A DNA stretch of 64,000 nucleotides from an uncultured Nitrospirales bacterium. Its GTDB lineage: Bacteria; Nitrospirota; Nitrospiria; Nitrospirales; UBA8639. This document shows positions 35,394 through 43,532 of the stretch, piece after piece. The notes below the pieces were generated by a model. It saw only the letters and a list, made by a program, of their open reading frames with translations, had not been told where the DNA came from and made no database searches. The stretch spans positions 2,513,001 through 2,577,000 of the forward strand of contig OY282373.1 of the NCBI GenBank assembly GCA_958295805.1, given 5' to 3'. The translations under genes were made by a program, and so were the position numbers. Within the stretch, counting starts at the first letter, position 1, and each line of letters starts with the position of its first letter.

Positions 35394-36263
35394 TCAAGAC
35401 GCCTCTTCGTCGGCTTTGGCCGTGACCTGATAGAGTAATTTCATGTCTTTTTCCGCGGGAGCCGCAAAATCCCGGCTCCATTCCCACCAGGACCCGGGAT
35501 AATTCCGTACTCTCTCATATCCGACCAACTTGAGCAGAAAATAGACCCACGCCGACCGAACCCCTCCTAAACAATAGGTGATGATTTCCTGCTGCTCGTT
35601 CAACCCACGGGCGTGAAACATTTCCCGCAGCGTCCCAAGGGGTTTGACCGTGGCATCGGGCTGGAGAAACCCGTTCCAGGGAATATTGACGGCGGACGGG
35701 ATGTGTCCGGGTCTCGGCAATCCATCGATTTCCTTCCCGGCGTATTCCTCCACGCTGCGGGCATCCACGATGATCGTATCGGGATGGGCGCGTTTGACCA
35801 ATTGTTTCAGTTCATTTTTTTGAATAATGACTTCCGGGTGAACCGACACTCGAACGTTTCCAGGGGCGGCGTTCACCGGCACGTGCTCATAGAGTCGATG
35901 TTCCGCGGTCCATTTGGGCCACCCGCCGTCAAGTACCTTGACGTTCCGATGCCCGAGATAGTGCAGCATCCAGAACATCCGGCCTTCGTCACCCCAGTTA
36001 TCGAATGGATTCGAGTAAATCACCACGTCGCTCGAATGGGTGATCCCCAAGGCTTGCAGCCGCTTCTCCAACCGCGAGACGTCGGGATCGATCAATCCTT
36101 TGGCCGTGGCCTGCGGGTCGCTATATTCATGCCAGCTACTCTGCACGGCCCCGGGAATATGAGCGGTGTATGCGCCCTCGCCACGCACGTCGATGATCAC
36201 TAAATCTTCACGGCCCAGGTTCTGGAACAAGGTTTCGGTATCGATGAGAGACATGCCTGACAT
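35394..36263 (-). CDS. Rhodanese-type sulfurtransferase, two-domain
   Basis: A 289-aa tandem rhodanese. The N-terminal domain (residues about 5-125) lacks the cysteine; the C-terminal domain has the active loop CLGGVRS with C231. This loop resembles thiosulfate sulfurtransferases. No signal peptide, so cytoplasmic. AAGGAG lies eight bases before the ATG at 36263. It starts 26 bases after the cytochrome gene and probably shares its transcript. Confidence 0.9.
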   Translation of the reverse strand: MSGMSLIDTETLFQNLGREDLVIIDVRGEGAYTAHIPGAVQSSWHEYSDPQATAKGLIDPDVSRLEKRLQALGITHSSDVVIYSNPFDNWGDEGRMFWMLHYLGHRNVKVLDGGWPKWTAEHRLYEHVPVNAAPGNVRVSVHPEVIIQKNELKQLVKRAHPDTIIVDARSVEEYAGKEIDGLPRPGHIPSAVNIPWNGFLQPDATVKPLGTLREMFHARGLNEQQEIITYCLGGVRSAWVYFLLKLVGYERVRNYPGSWWEWSRDFAAPAEKDMKLLYQVTAKADEEAS

Positions 36264-36289
36264 TCTTTACGCTCCTTGGAACATCGTGC

Positions 36290-37615
36290 TTAACTGATCG
36301 CTTCTTCGGCGTGACCCGACTTCTCGGCAACGGAACAGCCTCTATGAGAATCGGCGCCGGTCTCTGCGTGTAACGCCACCGCCAACTCGTTACTGAGAGG
36401 GAATCGGCGCGTATATATTGTATACCGATACGGATCGTTCGATCGCAACCCATAGTTTTTTCGCAACATGTCATGCTGGCCGTCCGTCAGAATGTGATAC
36501 CGAACTTGAGCGTCCACCACCAGGTCCGATCGTCCTTCAGGGATGCGATAGGAGAATCGATAGGCACGGCTCGCCAACGGCAGGAGCCGATTGTCATACA
36601 CTTCCAGAATCACCGGTTGCCAGAGAATCCAGCGGCCCATGGTGTCGGTTTGCTCTTGCACGACTTGCCCCGACGGGTCTTTGACGTAAAATTCCACGGT
36701 AAAGTGACGATCCGGGTCGCCCGTGGGGATTTTATGGCCGGCGCCCGCGTTGATCAGGGTAAGCGTCATGGTGACGGTGTCTCCCGGTTCGGGGTCGGGC
36801 GGGTCGGCCTGGACCTGAATCGCCACGGCCCGCTTAATCATCTCCGGATCGTGCCCACCGCGCCAGAGATGTTGCCGGCCCTGCCGAATGGGGCCGCCGT
36901 CTGCAACCGGTCGTGAAATTTCCGGCATATGGCAGTGCTGACACGTGAAACCCTTTTCTTTCATGAAAAATTCGCCTTCATATTCCGCATAGGTGCCGCA
37001 CGGTCCCACGTTATAAAATTGGAAGGGACCGGACACAACGTTGTGACACCGATGACACACGGCGGTGGTGCGAAAGGCAGGATCGTATTCCGTGGGGTGC
37101 GGGGCCGCGGAATCATCAAACGGCCCCATGATTTTTCCGTTGCGCACGTGACACGCCGCGCAGGTCACGCCTTCCTGCTGATAGGCCGTATCGTAGCGCG
37201 GATTTTCCACCTGGACCGCCTTTTCCACTCGATTGTCGGGAATGTGCTGAATGAGCGTGGGCTGTTGATTTTCTAAAGGCGCGTGACAGTTGAGACACAC
37301 CCAGACGTGCTGATCTTTTGTCCAATAGGCTTGAAAAAACGGGTCCGTGTAGGCATGGGCGTGAATGCTGGTTTTCCATTCTTCATAAATCGCTTGATGA
37401 CATTCGCCGCACGCTTCGGCCCGTAACGAGTCTATCCCCGCCGGAACCTCCTGAAAGGGAATGGCATGGGCATAGTCCTCGCGCAATCCAAAAATGACCG
37501 TGGGCCGGATTTCGGTGTAAAAATAGTAGATGCCGACCGGAGCCAGCGCGAGCAGGATGAGGAACGCATACCATCTGCTTCTGCTTCGCCGTCTCAGTCG
37601 CCATCTCGCCATCAT
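36290..37615 (-). CDS. Membrane-anchored five-haem cytochrome c
   Basis: A 441-aa protein with an uncleaved N-terminal helix (residues about 15-35) and a periplasmic part with five CXXCH haem-binding motifs: C69, C107, C152, C187 and C225. The layout resembles the cytochrome c554-like multihaem group. The C-terminal 200 residues are a beta-rich region without haem motifs (VTMTLTLINAGAGHKIPTG). It is likely to pass electrons in the periplasm. Its start is one base after the stop of the deacetylase-like gene. Confidence 0.88.
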   Translation of the reverse strand: MMARWRLRRRSRSRWYAFLILLALAPVGIYYFYTEIRPTVIFGLREDYAHAIPFQEVPAGIDSLRAEACGECHQAIYEEWKTSIHAHAYTDPFFQAYWTKDQHVWVCLNCHAPLENQQPTLIQHIPDNRVEKAVQVENPRYDTAYQQEGVTCAACHVRNGKIMGPFDDSAAPHPTEYDPAFRTTAVCHRCHNVVSGPFQFYNVGPCGTYAEYEGEFFMKEKGFTCQHCHMPEISRPVADGGPIRQGRQHLWRGGHDPEMIKRAVAIQVQADPPDPEPGDTVTMTLTLINAGAGHKIPTGDPDRHFTVEFYVKDPSGQVVQEQTDTMGRWILWQPVILEVYDNRLLPLASRAYRFSYRIPEGRSDLVVDAQVRYHILTDGQHDMLRKNYGLRSNDPYRYTIYTRRFPLSNELAVALHAETGADSHRGCSVAEKSGHAEEAIS

Positions 37616-38560
37616 TCAGATTTCCATCAACGCGAGAATGTGCCGTTCCACCGAAGCCGCCAGTGCCCGAAGGTTGTACCCCCCTTCCAGGCAGGCCACC
37701 ATACGCCCGTAACAATGCGTCGCCGCAATGGCCCCCACAAGCCGGGTGAGTTCTCCATAGCCTTCATCCGTCACGGCCATGTCAGCCAACGGATCATCCC
37801 GGTGCGCGTCGAAACCGGCTGAAATCAACACAAACTCCGGCTTGAACTCGTCAGCGGCCGGCACCAGGATTTTCTGGAACGTTTCTTGATAGTCGTCAGT
37901 GCCCTGCCCCCCTTCCATGGGTACGTTGATGGTCGCTCCTGTGCCTGCGCCTCTGCCGCGTTCCCCGCTGGCCCCGGTGCCGGGATAATGCGGATATTGG
38001 TGCGTGCTGAAAAAGAGCACGGACGGGTCATCTTCAAACGCGTGTTGGGTTCCATTGCCGTGATGCACGTCCCAGTCCACAATCAGCACGCGCTTGAGGC
38101 CGTGCCGCTCTTGAAGATAGCGCGCGGCAATGGCCACGTTATTCAAGAAACAGAATCCCATGGCTCGATCGGCTTCCGCGTGATGGCCTGGCGGACGCAC
38201 CGCGCAAAACACCTGATCCACTCGATTGTCCATAATCGCATCAACCGCGGCCAACGCCCCGCCGGCGGCCAAACGGGCCGCGTACCACGAACCGGGTGAC
38301 ATGGCGGTGTCCGGGTCGAGTGCGGCATAACCCGTGCTCGGGGCCCGCGTTTCCAACCGCTGCACGTAGGCCGGATCGTGAATACGGGTCATCCACTCCT
38401 TTTCAGCGATTCGCGGTTCAATCCGTGTCAACTGCGACATGGTTCCGGTTGATTCAAGTTGTGCAAGAATCGCCCGCAATCGCTCCGGCGACTCCGGATG
38501 GTGCGAACCCATCTCATGTTCCAAATACGCCGGATGCGTGACAATGCCGACGCGCCCCAT
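37616..38560 (-). CDS. Histone deacetylase family protein (AcuC-like)
   Basis: A 314-aa zinc-dependent deacylase of the arginase/deacetylase fold: FCAVRPPGHHAE, VDWDVHHGNGTQHAF and ISAGFDAHRDDPL carry the catalytic His pair and the Asp-His-Asp metal ligands. Bacterial members deacylate acetyl-lysine, acetylpolyamines or other amides. AAGGA lies five bases before the ATG at 38560. First gene of a three-gene unit with the five-haem cytochrome and the sulfurtransferase. Confidence 0.9.
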   Translation of the reverse strand: MGRVGIVTHPAYLEHEMGSHHPESPERLRAILAQLESTGTMSQLTRIEPRIAEKEWMTRIHDPAYVQRLETRAPSTGYAALDPDTAMSPGSWYAARLAAGGALAAVDAIMDNRVDQVFCAVRPPGHHAEADRAMGFCFLNNVAIAARYLQERHGLKRVLIVDWDVHHGNGTQHAFEDDPSVLFFSTHQYPHYPGTGASGERGRGAGTGATINVPMEGGQGTDDYQETFQKILVPAADEFKPEFVLISAGFDAHRDDPLADMAVTDEGYGELTRLVGAIAATHCYGRMVACLEGGYNLRALAASVERHILALMEI

Positions 38561-38599
38561 AACAATCCTTAGGAATAGGTTTCTTTGTGCAAGGCGGTT

Positions 38600-38890
38600 T
38601 ATACCCTTTTCCCCCTCGCTCCTTGCGGAAGAGGGCGAGAACCTGCCCCTGCGAAAGCGGGGGTGAGGTGGGGAAACGGGATGGTAACACAGGGTCTACG
38701 GTTAGACAACGCGAAGACGACAATGCTACAGTCCTGTACTAGAGGCGTCTCATATAGGCCCTCAAAGGGAAGAATCTCAATCCGCTCTACCTGGGCGTAT
38801 CCGCACGCAGAGAGGTGCTTTGACCCGAACTGTAGGGCCGCATCTTATGCGGCTACTGCAGGCGCCATGAGATGGCGCCCCTACAAGAGA
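38600..38890. repeat. Gene-free region with REP-like palindromes
   Basis: Contains an imperfect CTCCTTGCGGAAGAGGGCGAG / CCCCTGCGAAAGCGGGGG cluster near 38620-38665, and at about 38831-38886 two palindromes, GGCCGCATCTTATGCGGC-like and GGCGCCATGAGATGGCGCC, related to the tandem array at 30.9-31.7 kb. No gene supported. Confidence 0.6.
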
Positions 38891-38929
38891 GACCGCCAAG
38901 AACGTTCAAACCATTCAACAGGAGACGCT

Positions 38930-39253
38930 ATGGCAGATCCCAAGATAGAGAAATTCAAAAAAGTTCTCCAAATGGACCCCAATGATGAGACTCTCTGGTT
39001 CGGGTTGGGGAAAGCGTACATGGGGGACGAAAACTGGGAAGAGGCCATTTCGGCCCTTGATCGCTGCCTCACGGTGAAGCCTACCTACTCCGCAGCGATT
39101 CTGGCACTAGCGCAATCCCTCCAACGTGCCAGTCGACCGGACCGCTGCCGCGAGGTTTGTGCGCAAGGCATTGACGTAGCCACGGCCAACGGCGATTTGC
39201 TCGTGATTAAACAACTGGAAGAGCTGGGGGATTCGCTTCCTCCAAATTCTTAA
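38930..39253 (+). CDS. Small TPR protein
   Basis: A 107-aa protein with about two and a half TPR units (MDPNDETLWFGLGKAYMGDE, AISALDRCLTVKPTYSAAIL). No signal peptide. AGGAG six bases before the ATG at 38930 decides the start. Probably an adaptor; partner unknown. Both neighbours are separated from it by gene-poor DNA. Confidence 0.8.
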   Translation: MADPKIEKFKKVLQMDPNDETLWFGLGKAYMGDENWEEAISALDRCLTVKPTYSAAILALAQSLQRASRPDRCREVCAQGIDVATANGDLLVIKQLEELGDSLPPNS

Positions 39254-39654
39254 ACATCCGGTGCCCTCAGCTTTGCCGCGATTTGCACTGTTTCCGAAGC
39301 TAGTCCGCTACGTCTGCTTCCGTCATGGTTTTCTCAGTTGACCCACCCCGAGTACCAAAGGTGGTAGACTTATACAAAAACAAAAGCGTAGCTGGAATTC
39401 CAACTACGGAAAGGGAAGGAGTGCGTCCTGCTGGAATCAGTTTCCGTTCTGTTGTCGGCCAAGCCAAAACAGTACCAGACGTATCAACGAATGGACCGTT
39501 CCCGCAAGTCCCAAAGGTAAAGCGATATGCGTATAACCTAACCACGTCGCAAGACCGGCAACGGCAATCATAGACCAGCTTTTCCCTTGGACCGACAACA
39601 GCTTGAAATTGCGTCCATCCGCATCGCGTCCCTGTCCAGCCTGAGAGACCCGAC
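39254..39654. other. Unresolved stretch with overlapping small ORFs
   Basis: Lower in GC than its surroundings. There is an 82-codon frame on the plus strand (39325-39573) and an 81-codon frame opposite (39300-39545); neither has a ribosome binding site or a family I recognise. It may be a decayed mobile or viral fragment. Confidence 0.3.
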
Positions 39655-40608
39655 TTAAGTCATTTCACTCGACAATTCATCAAAGTAACGAGTCACATCC
39701 GCGTTGCCGCCGGAGATGATGACGCCGACGCGTTTGTGTTGCAACGCGGGTTCTGGGCGGAGGAGCGGGGCGACGGCGACGGCCGCGGCAGGTTCGATCA
39801 CCAACTTCATTCGTTCGTAGATGAAACGCATGGCCGTGACAATTTCCCGTTCTTCCACCACGAAAAATCCGGCCAGATGGTTTCGCAGGACAGGCAGCGT
39901 GAGGGTGCCCACGCTCGTTCGTAACCCTTCGGCAATGGTTTGAGGATTTTCTTGCGGCACGATGCGATTGTCCTGCACGGAATACAGGGCATCCAGAGCC
40001 CCCGCCGGCTCACAGGCGTAGACCTGAATTCCAGGATTGAGACCGTGCGCCGCCAGACAGGTTCCCGACACCAAGCCTCCACCGCCAATGGGTGCGAGCA
40101 GGACGTCCAGATTTTCGACTTGCCCCAGCAATTCTAATGCCGCGGTTCCCTGTCCCGCGATCACGTGAGGATCGTTGAAAGCCTCAATCCATTCGCCCCG
40201 GAGTTCTTGCACGAGGTCCCGAGCACATGATTCCGCTTCACGGGGGTCGGCGGGAACGTGGACGATGCCCCCGTATTCTTGGACCGCCGCCCGTTTCACG
40301 GGATTGACGGGTTCCGGCATCACCAGATGCGCGCGTTTTCTCAAAATCCGACAGGCGAGCGCAATGCCCTGAGCATGGTTCCCGGACGACAGGGCCACCA
40401 CCGGCTTCGACGCGTGACGATTCGTCACGGCATTGTACGCTCCTCGAAATTTGAACGCCCCGACCCGCTGAAAATTTTCACACTTCACAAACACCGCGGC
40501 CTTCGACGTTTCATCGAGCCGTCGGGACGTCTGCACGGGCGTGAGATTTGCCACGCCCGTTAATACGGCAGCAGCCCGCTGAACGTCTGCAAAGGTCGGA
40601 GCGGTCAT
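39655..40608 (-). CDS. PLP-dependent threonine/serine dehydratase family protein
   Basis: A 317-aa fold type II PLP enzyme. The lysine is K53 in GAFKFRGAYN; SSGNHAQG at 74-81 and GGGGLVSG grip the phosphate and cofactor. No C-terminal ACT domain, so it is of the short, unregulated (catabolic threonine dehydratase or serine racemase-like) kind. The ATG at 40608 is chosen since upstream the frame enters the next gene. Product specificity is undecided. Confidence 0.88.
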   Translation of the reverse strand: MTAPTFADVQRAAAVLTGVANLTPVQTSRRLDETSKAAVFVKCENFQRVGAFKFRGAYNAVTNRHASKPVVALSSGNHAQGIALACRILRKRAHLVMPEPVNPVKRAAVQEYGGIVHVPADPREAESCARDLVQELRGEWIEAFNDPHVIAGQGTAALELLGQVENLDVLLAPIGGGGLVSGTCLAAHGLNPGIQVYACEPAGALDALYSVQDNRIVPQENPQTIAEGLRTSVGTLTLPVLRNHLAGFFVVEEREIVTAMRFIYERMKLVIEPAAAVAVAPLLRPEPALQHKRVGVIISGGNADVTRYFDELSSEMT

Positions 40609-40648
40609 GACGACGTGATGGAGGCGACGGCGACGGCGGCGGAACCGC

Positions 40649-41365
40649 CTACGGCCGATTCGGCTCTTCTCCGGACGCGCCCGATTGTTTCCGCTCGGGC
40701 GTGAGTTCCTCCAGTCTGAACTGCTTGGGAAGCAGGACCGGCACGACCACGGCGACGGGGTCGCCGCGTTTGAGCGTCGTAGGTTTTTCCAATTGCAACA
40801 GGACGTTGGCCACAAACGCGTCGTAGTCCGGAAGAAAGTCGTAACGATTGGGGGTGAGCTTGTATTCTTGCGATTTGATTCCTTCCCAGACCGAAAAGGT
40901 GCGGTCGGGCTCATGATAAAAATGGTTGGGAACGTCCTTGAGCATGATCCCGAGTTGCTTCGGGTAGTAGAATCGAATTCCGCAGCAGAGTTTGGCGTAC
41001 CCGCTGTTCAAAATCGTGTCGACATACATCCCGGAAAACGATTTGTAGCCGAGCAGGCGTTCTTCGGGCCTGATTTCCGGGGCTTGCCATTTCAATCCGT
41101 CCCTGGTGCGTCGAATCTTGCAATCCACCGGACACCGGACCAGCCACCCATACTGCCCCACCATGCGCACCGGCCCGCAATCATCCGGCAGGACTTTGTA
41201 GCCGCCGGCGGCTAATTCCCGTTGTGCAGGCAACGGCATATTCGTCATCAGCGGGCGGTGGGGATGAAAATCGAGTTTCAAGCGTTCCGGGGCAATCGCC
41301 GTGGTATACTCGCGCTCCCAATAAATCGTCCACTGAAAATCGCTGATATCCCGTGCGTCGCTCAT
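40649..41365 (-). CDS. Conserved hypothetical protein
   Basis: A 238-aa soluble protein with no family I can name. It has aromatic-rich strands (FQWTIYWEREY, FHPHRPLMTNMPLPAQ), a LCCGIRFYYPKQLGI segment with paired cysteines and an acidic, polar C-terminus. No membrane helix or signal peptide. Its ATG overlaps the stop of the upstream flavodoxin gene as ATGA, so the two are translationally coupled and probably related in function. Confidence 0.6.
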   Translation of the reverse strand: MSDARDISDFQWTIYWEREYTTAIAPERLKLDFHPHRPLMTNMPLPAQRELAAGGYKVLPDDCGPVRMVGQYGWLVRCPVDCKIRRTRDGLKWQAPEIRPEERLLGYKSFSGMYVDTILNSGYAKLCCGIRFYYPKQLGIMLKDVPNHFYHEPDRTFSVWEGIKSQEYKLTPNRYDFLPDYDAFVANVLLQLEKPTTLKRGDPVAVVVPVLLPKQFRLEELTPERKQSGASGEEPNRP

Positions 41366-42021
41366 GGTCCGCGTTCTGCCCCTCGCTTCACCTGCCACGC
41401 GACGTGAGCAACGCGTGTGCCTAATGCCCGGGCCTCGGCCAACTCCACGTCGTTAATCCCCGGGCTCTCCCCTTCCGTTGTCGCGGATGCCCCGAACGCG
41501 CCGCCTCCGCTGACGACGATCATTTGATTCCCCAACATCGCCGCCAGAATAGTCAGCATGGTGACTTCCTTGCCGCCCGCCGCCTGACCTCCGGTGGCAA
41601 ACGCGGCTCCGACTTTATTGCGCATTTTGAAGTCGGGCCACACGCCGAATTTCAATTGCCAGTTATCAAAAAACGTTTTGACTTCCCCTGCCATGTTTGC
41701 CCAGTACACGGGAGAACCCACCACGACGGCGTCCGCACTGAACAGCGCGTCAGCCGTGACCTCCTGGACACGCTCCACTCGCACCCGCGTGCCGGGGACG
41801 GACCGGACGCCTTCAGCCACGGCTTGGGCCATGTTTTCGGTATGACCTGAAACCGAATGGTAGGCGACTAAGACCGTGACCGTTGGTTCCGCCTGCACGG
41901 ATTGGCCGGCAAGGACCAGACAGCACACACTCATCCACCCGATAAGGCAGGGGATTCTGCGTCGCGTAGACGTGACGAGGACTCGCGTCAACGGACACCG
42001 GAGGGAATGAAAACTCGGCAT
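41362..42021 (-). CDS. WrbA-like flavodoxin/NAD(P)H:quinone oxidoreductase with signal peptide
   Basis: A 219-aa protein. Residues about 46-200 are flavodoxin-like as in WrbA (VAYHSVSGHTENMAQ phosphate loop, VVGSPVYWANM, AAFATGG). An N-terminal extension, STRRRIPCLIGWMSVCCLVLAG then VQA, looks like a signal peptide with an AXA-type site near residue 44, and RRR before the hydrophobic core hints at Tat export. WrbA is normally cytoplasmic. Followed by an overlapping gene of unknown function. Confidence 0.8.
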   Translation of the reverse strand: MPSFHSLRCPLTRVLVTSTRRRIPCLIGWMSVCCLVLAGQSVQAEPTVTVLVAYHSVSGHTENMAQAVAEGVRSVPGTRVRVERVQEVTADALFSADAVVVGSPVYWANMAGEVKTFFDNWQLKFGVWPDFKMRNKVGAAFATGGQAAGGKEVTMLTILAAMLGNQMIVVSGGGAFGASATTEGESPGINDVELAEARALGTRVAHVAWQVKRGAERGP

Positions 42022-42129
42022 GAATCTGGATGGCTTTCCGGGGAGGTCCCCACTGTCACATCCAGCCTTATTTTGAAGAGAGAACCTTTGCCCAACGCGC
42101 AGGTGGTGAGCGAGCCCCCACCCTGCTCT

Positions 42130-42315
42130 TCAGATCCGCTCAGTTTCTTCTTCCATGTGTTCTTCTACGGAAACATGGGTGAGCGTACCGCGATACTCAC
42201 ATTTATGGCACCGCACCCGCCACTCTTCAACCCATCGTTCTTGGACAAACGTCTGATTGCACTTTGGACAGACAAAGACGCCTTTGACGTAATGCACTTG
42301 CCGCTTATGCTTCAT
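42130..42315 (-). CDS. Small zinc-ribbon protein
   Basis: A 61-aa protein with two CXXC knuckles (C16-X2-C19 and C36-X2-C39), as in zinc ribbons of transcription- or RNA-associated proteins. The C-terminus is acidic. AAGGAGG six or so bases before the ATG at 42315 makes it a convincing gene despite its size. Downstream of the Xer recombinase gene on the same strand. Function unknown. Confidence 0.7.
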   Translation of the reverse strand: MKHKRQVHYVKGVFVCPKCNQTFVQERWVEEWRVRCHKCEYRGTLTHVSVEEHMEEETERI

Positions 42316-42429
42316 CCTCTTCCTCCTTCAGGAGCACGAACCGGACCACCCATCTGCAACCAGCCTGAGACCAACGTAGCCTGCCACAGGGTTTTTTCCT
42401 TTGCAACCAAACCGGCACCGGCGTATGGC

Positions 42430-43374
42430 TCAGGAAGTGGGTGGTTCTTGCCGTCGCTGTTTTCTGGGAAATCGCTCGGTATGGACTTGCTTGAGTCGCT
42501 TCTGCTCCACGTGCGTATAAATCTGGGTCGTGGCAATGTTGACGTGGCCGAGCATCATTTGGACGGCGCGCAAATCGGCGCCGTGCTCCAGCAGATGCGT
42601 GGCAAACGAATGTCGCAACACGTGCGGGGAGATGGGATGCGTCACGCCGGCCCGCAAGGCACGCCGGCAGAGCACGCGCCAGAAGTTCTGTCGCGTCATG
42701 GGCGCGCCGCGCCTCGTGATAAACATGGCCGACGACGATCGGCCCTTCAGCAAGACCGGCCGCACGTCCCGGCAATAGGTCGCCAATCTGTGACGCGCCA
42801 GTTCGCCGATCGGCACCATCCGTTGTTTGGCGCGTTTTCCCGTGGCCAGCACCCACCCCACTTCCAAATTCACCGACAAGACGTCAAGCAAGACCAGTTC
42901 GGAGACGCGAAGACCGGCCGCGTACATCAGTTCCACCATAGCGGAATCCCGAACGTCTTCAGGGGTCCGACCCACGGGTAACTCCAACAAGGCCGTGACT
43001 TCGGATTCCGTCATGACCCTGGGCAGTTTTTTCCATTGTTTGGGAGGGCCGGGAAGTTGAGACCGGACTTCCGGGGCGCCATGTTCCGTGCTGAGAAATC
43101 GATAAAACCCGCGGATGGCCGCCAGACACCTGGACACTGACGCCGGCGATAATTGTTGTCGGCGAAGATGCTCCAGAAACCCGGTCAGATTCGGCGCGAT
43201 TTCCAGCGGATCGTCTATGCCGCTCAACTTCAGGTAGGCCCGCAATTTTTCGAGGTCCCGTCGATAGGCCTGGACGGTATTATCGGCCAGACCGCCCTCG
43301 ACCCGCACGTTGGTCAAATAGTGATCGACGAGGTCGTCAATGCACTCGGATTTCGGCGCGTGCTCATGCTCCAT
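42430..43374 (-). CDS. xerD: Tyrosine recombinase XerC/XerD
   Basis: A 314-aa site-specific recombinase. An N-terminal SAM-like core-binding domain (residues about 10-95) precedes a catalytic domain with R156, K180, H251, R254, H277 and the nucleophile Y286. Size and sequence fit the XerC/D chromosome-dimer resolvases; which of the two is not certain. The ATG at 43374 has GGGGA five bases upstream. It is divergent from the TPR/periplasmic-binding gene. Confidence 0.9.
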   Translation of the reverse strand: MEHEHAPKSECIDDLVDHYLTNVRVEGGLADNTVQAYRRDLEKLRAYLKLSGIDDPLEIAPNLTGFLEHLRRQQLSPASVSRCLAAIRGFYRFLSTEHGAPEVRSQLPGPPKQWKKLPRVMTESEVTALLELPVGRTPEDVRDSAMVELMYAAGLRVSELVLLDVLSVNLEVGWVLATGKRAKQRMVPIGELARHRLATYCRDVRPVLLKGRSSSAMFITRRGAPMTRQNFWRVLCRRALRAGVTHPISPHVLRHSFATHLLEHGADLRAVQMMLGHVNIATTQIYTHVEQKRLKQVHTERFPRKQRRQEPPTS

Positions 43375-43532
43375 GCTCGTCCCCGTGTATTTCCCGACGG
43401 CACGTCTTCGTGCCGCCGACGCGTTCACCAATACCGATCGGCCGCAACGGTCCGCCTTCTTGATATTCTTGACTGTCGTCTCTCCTGGCTTTATATAGAC
43501 CATAGGGCAAGCCCACTTCGTTTGTCACCCTC

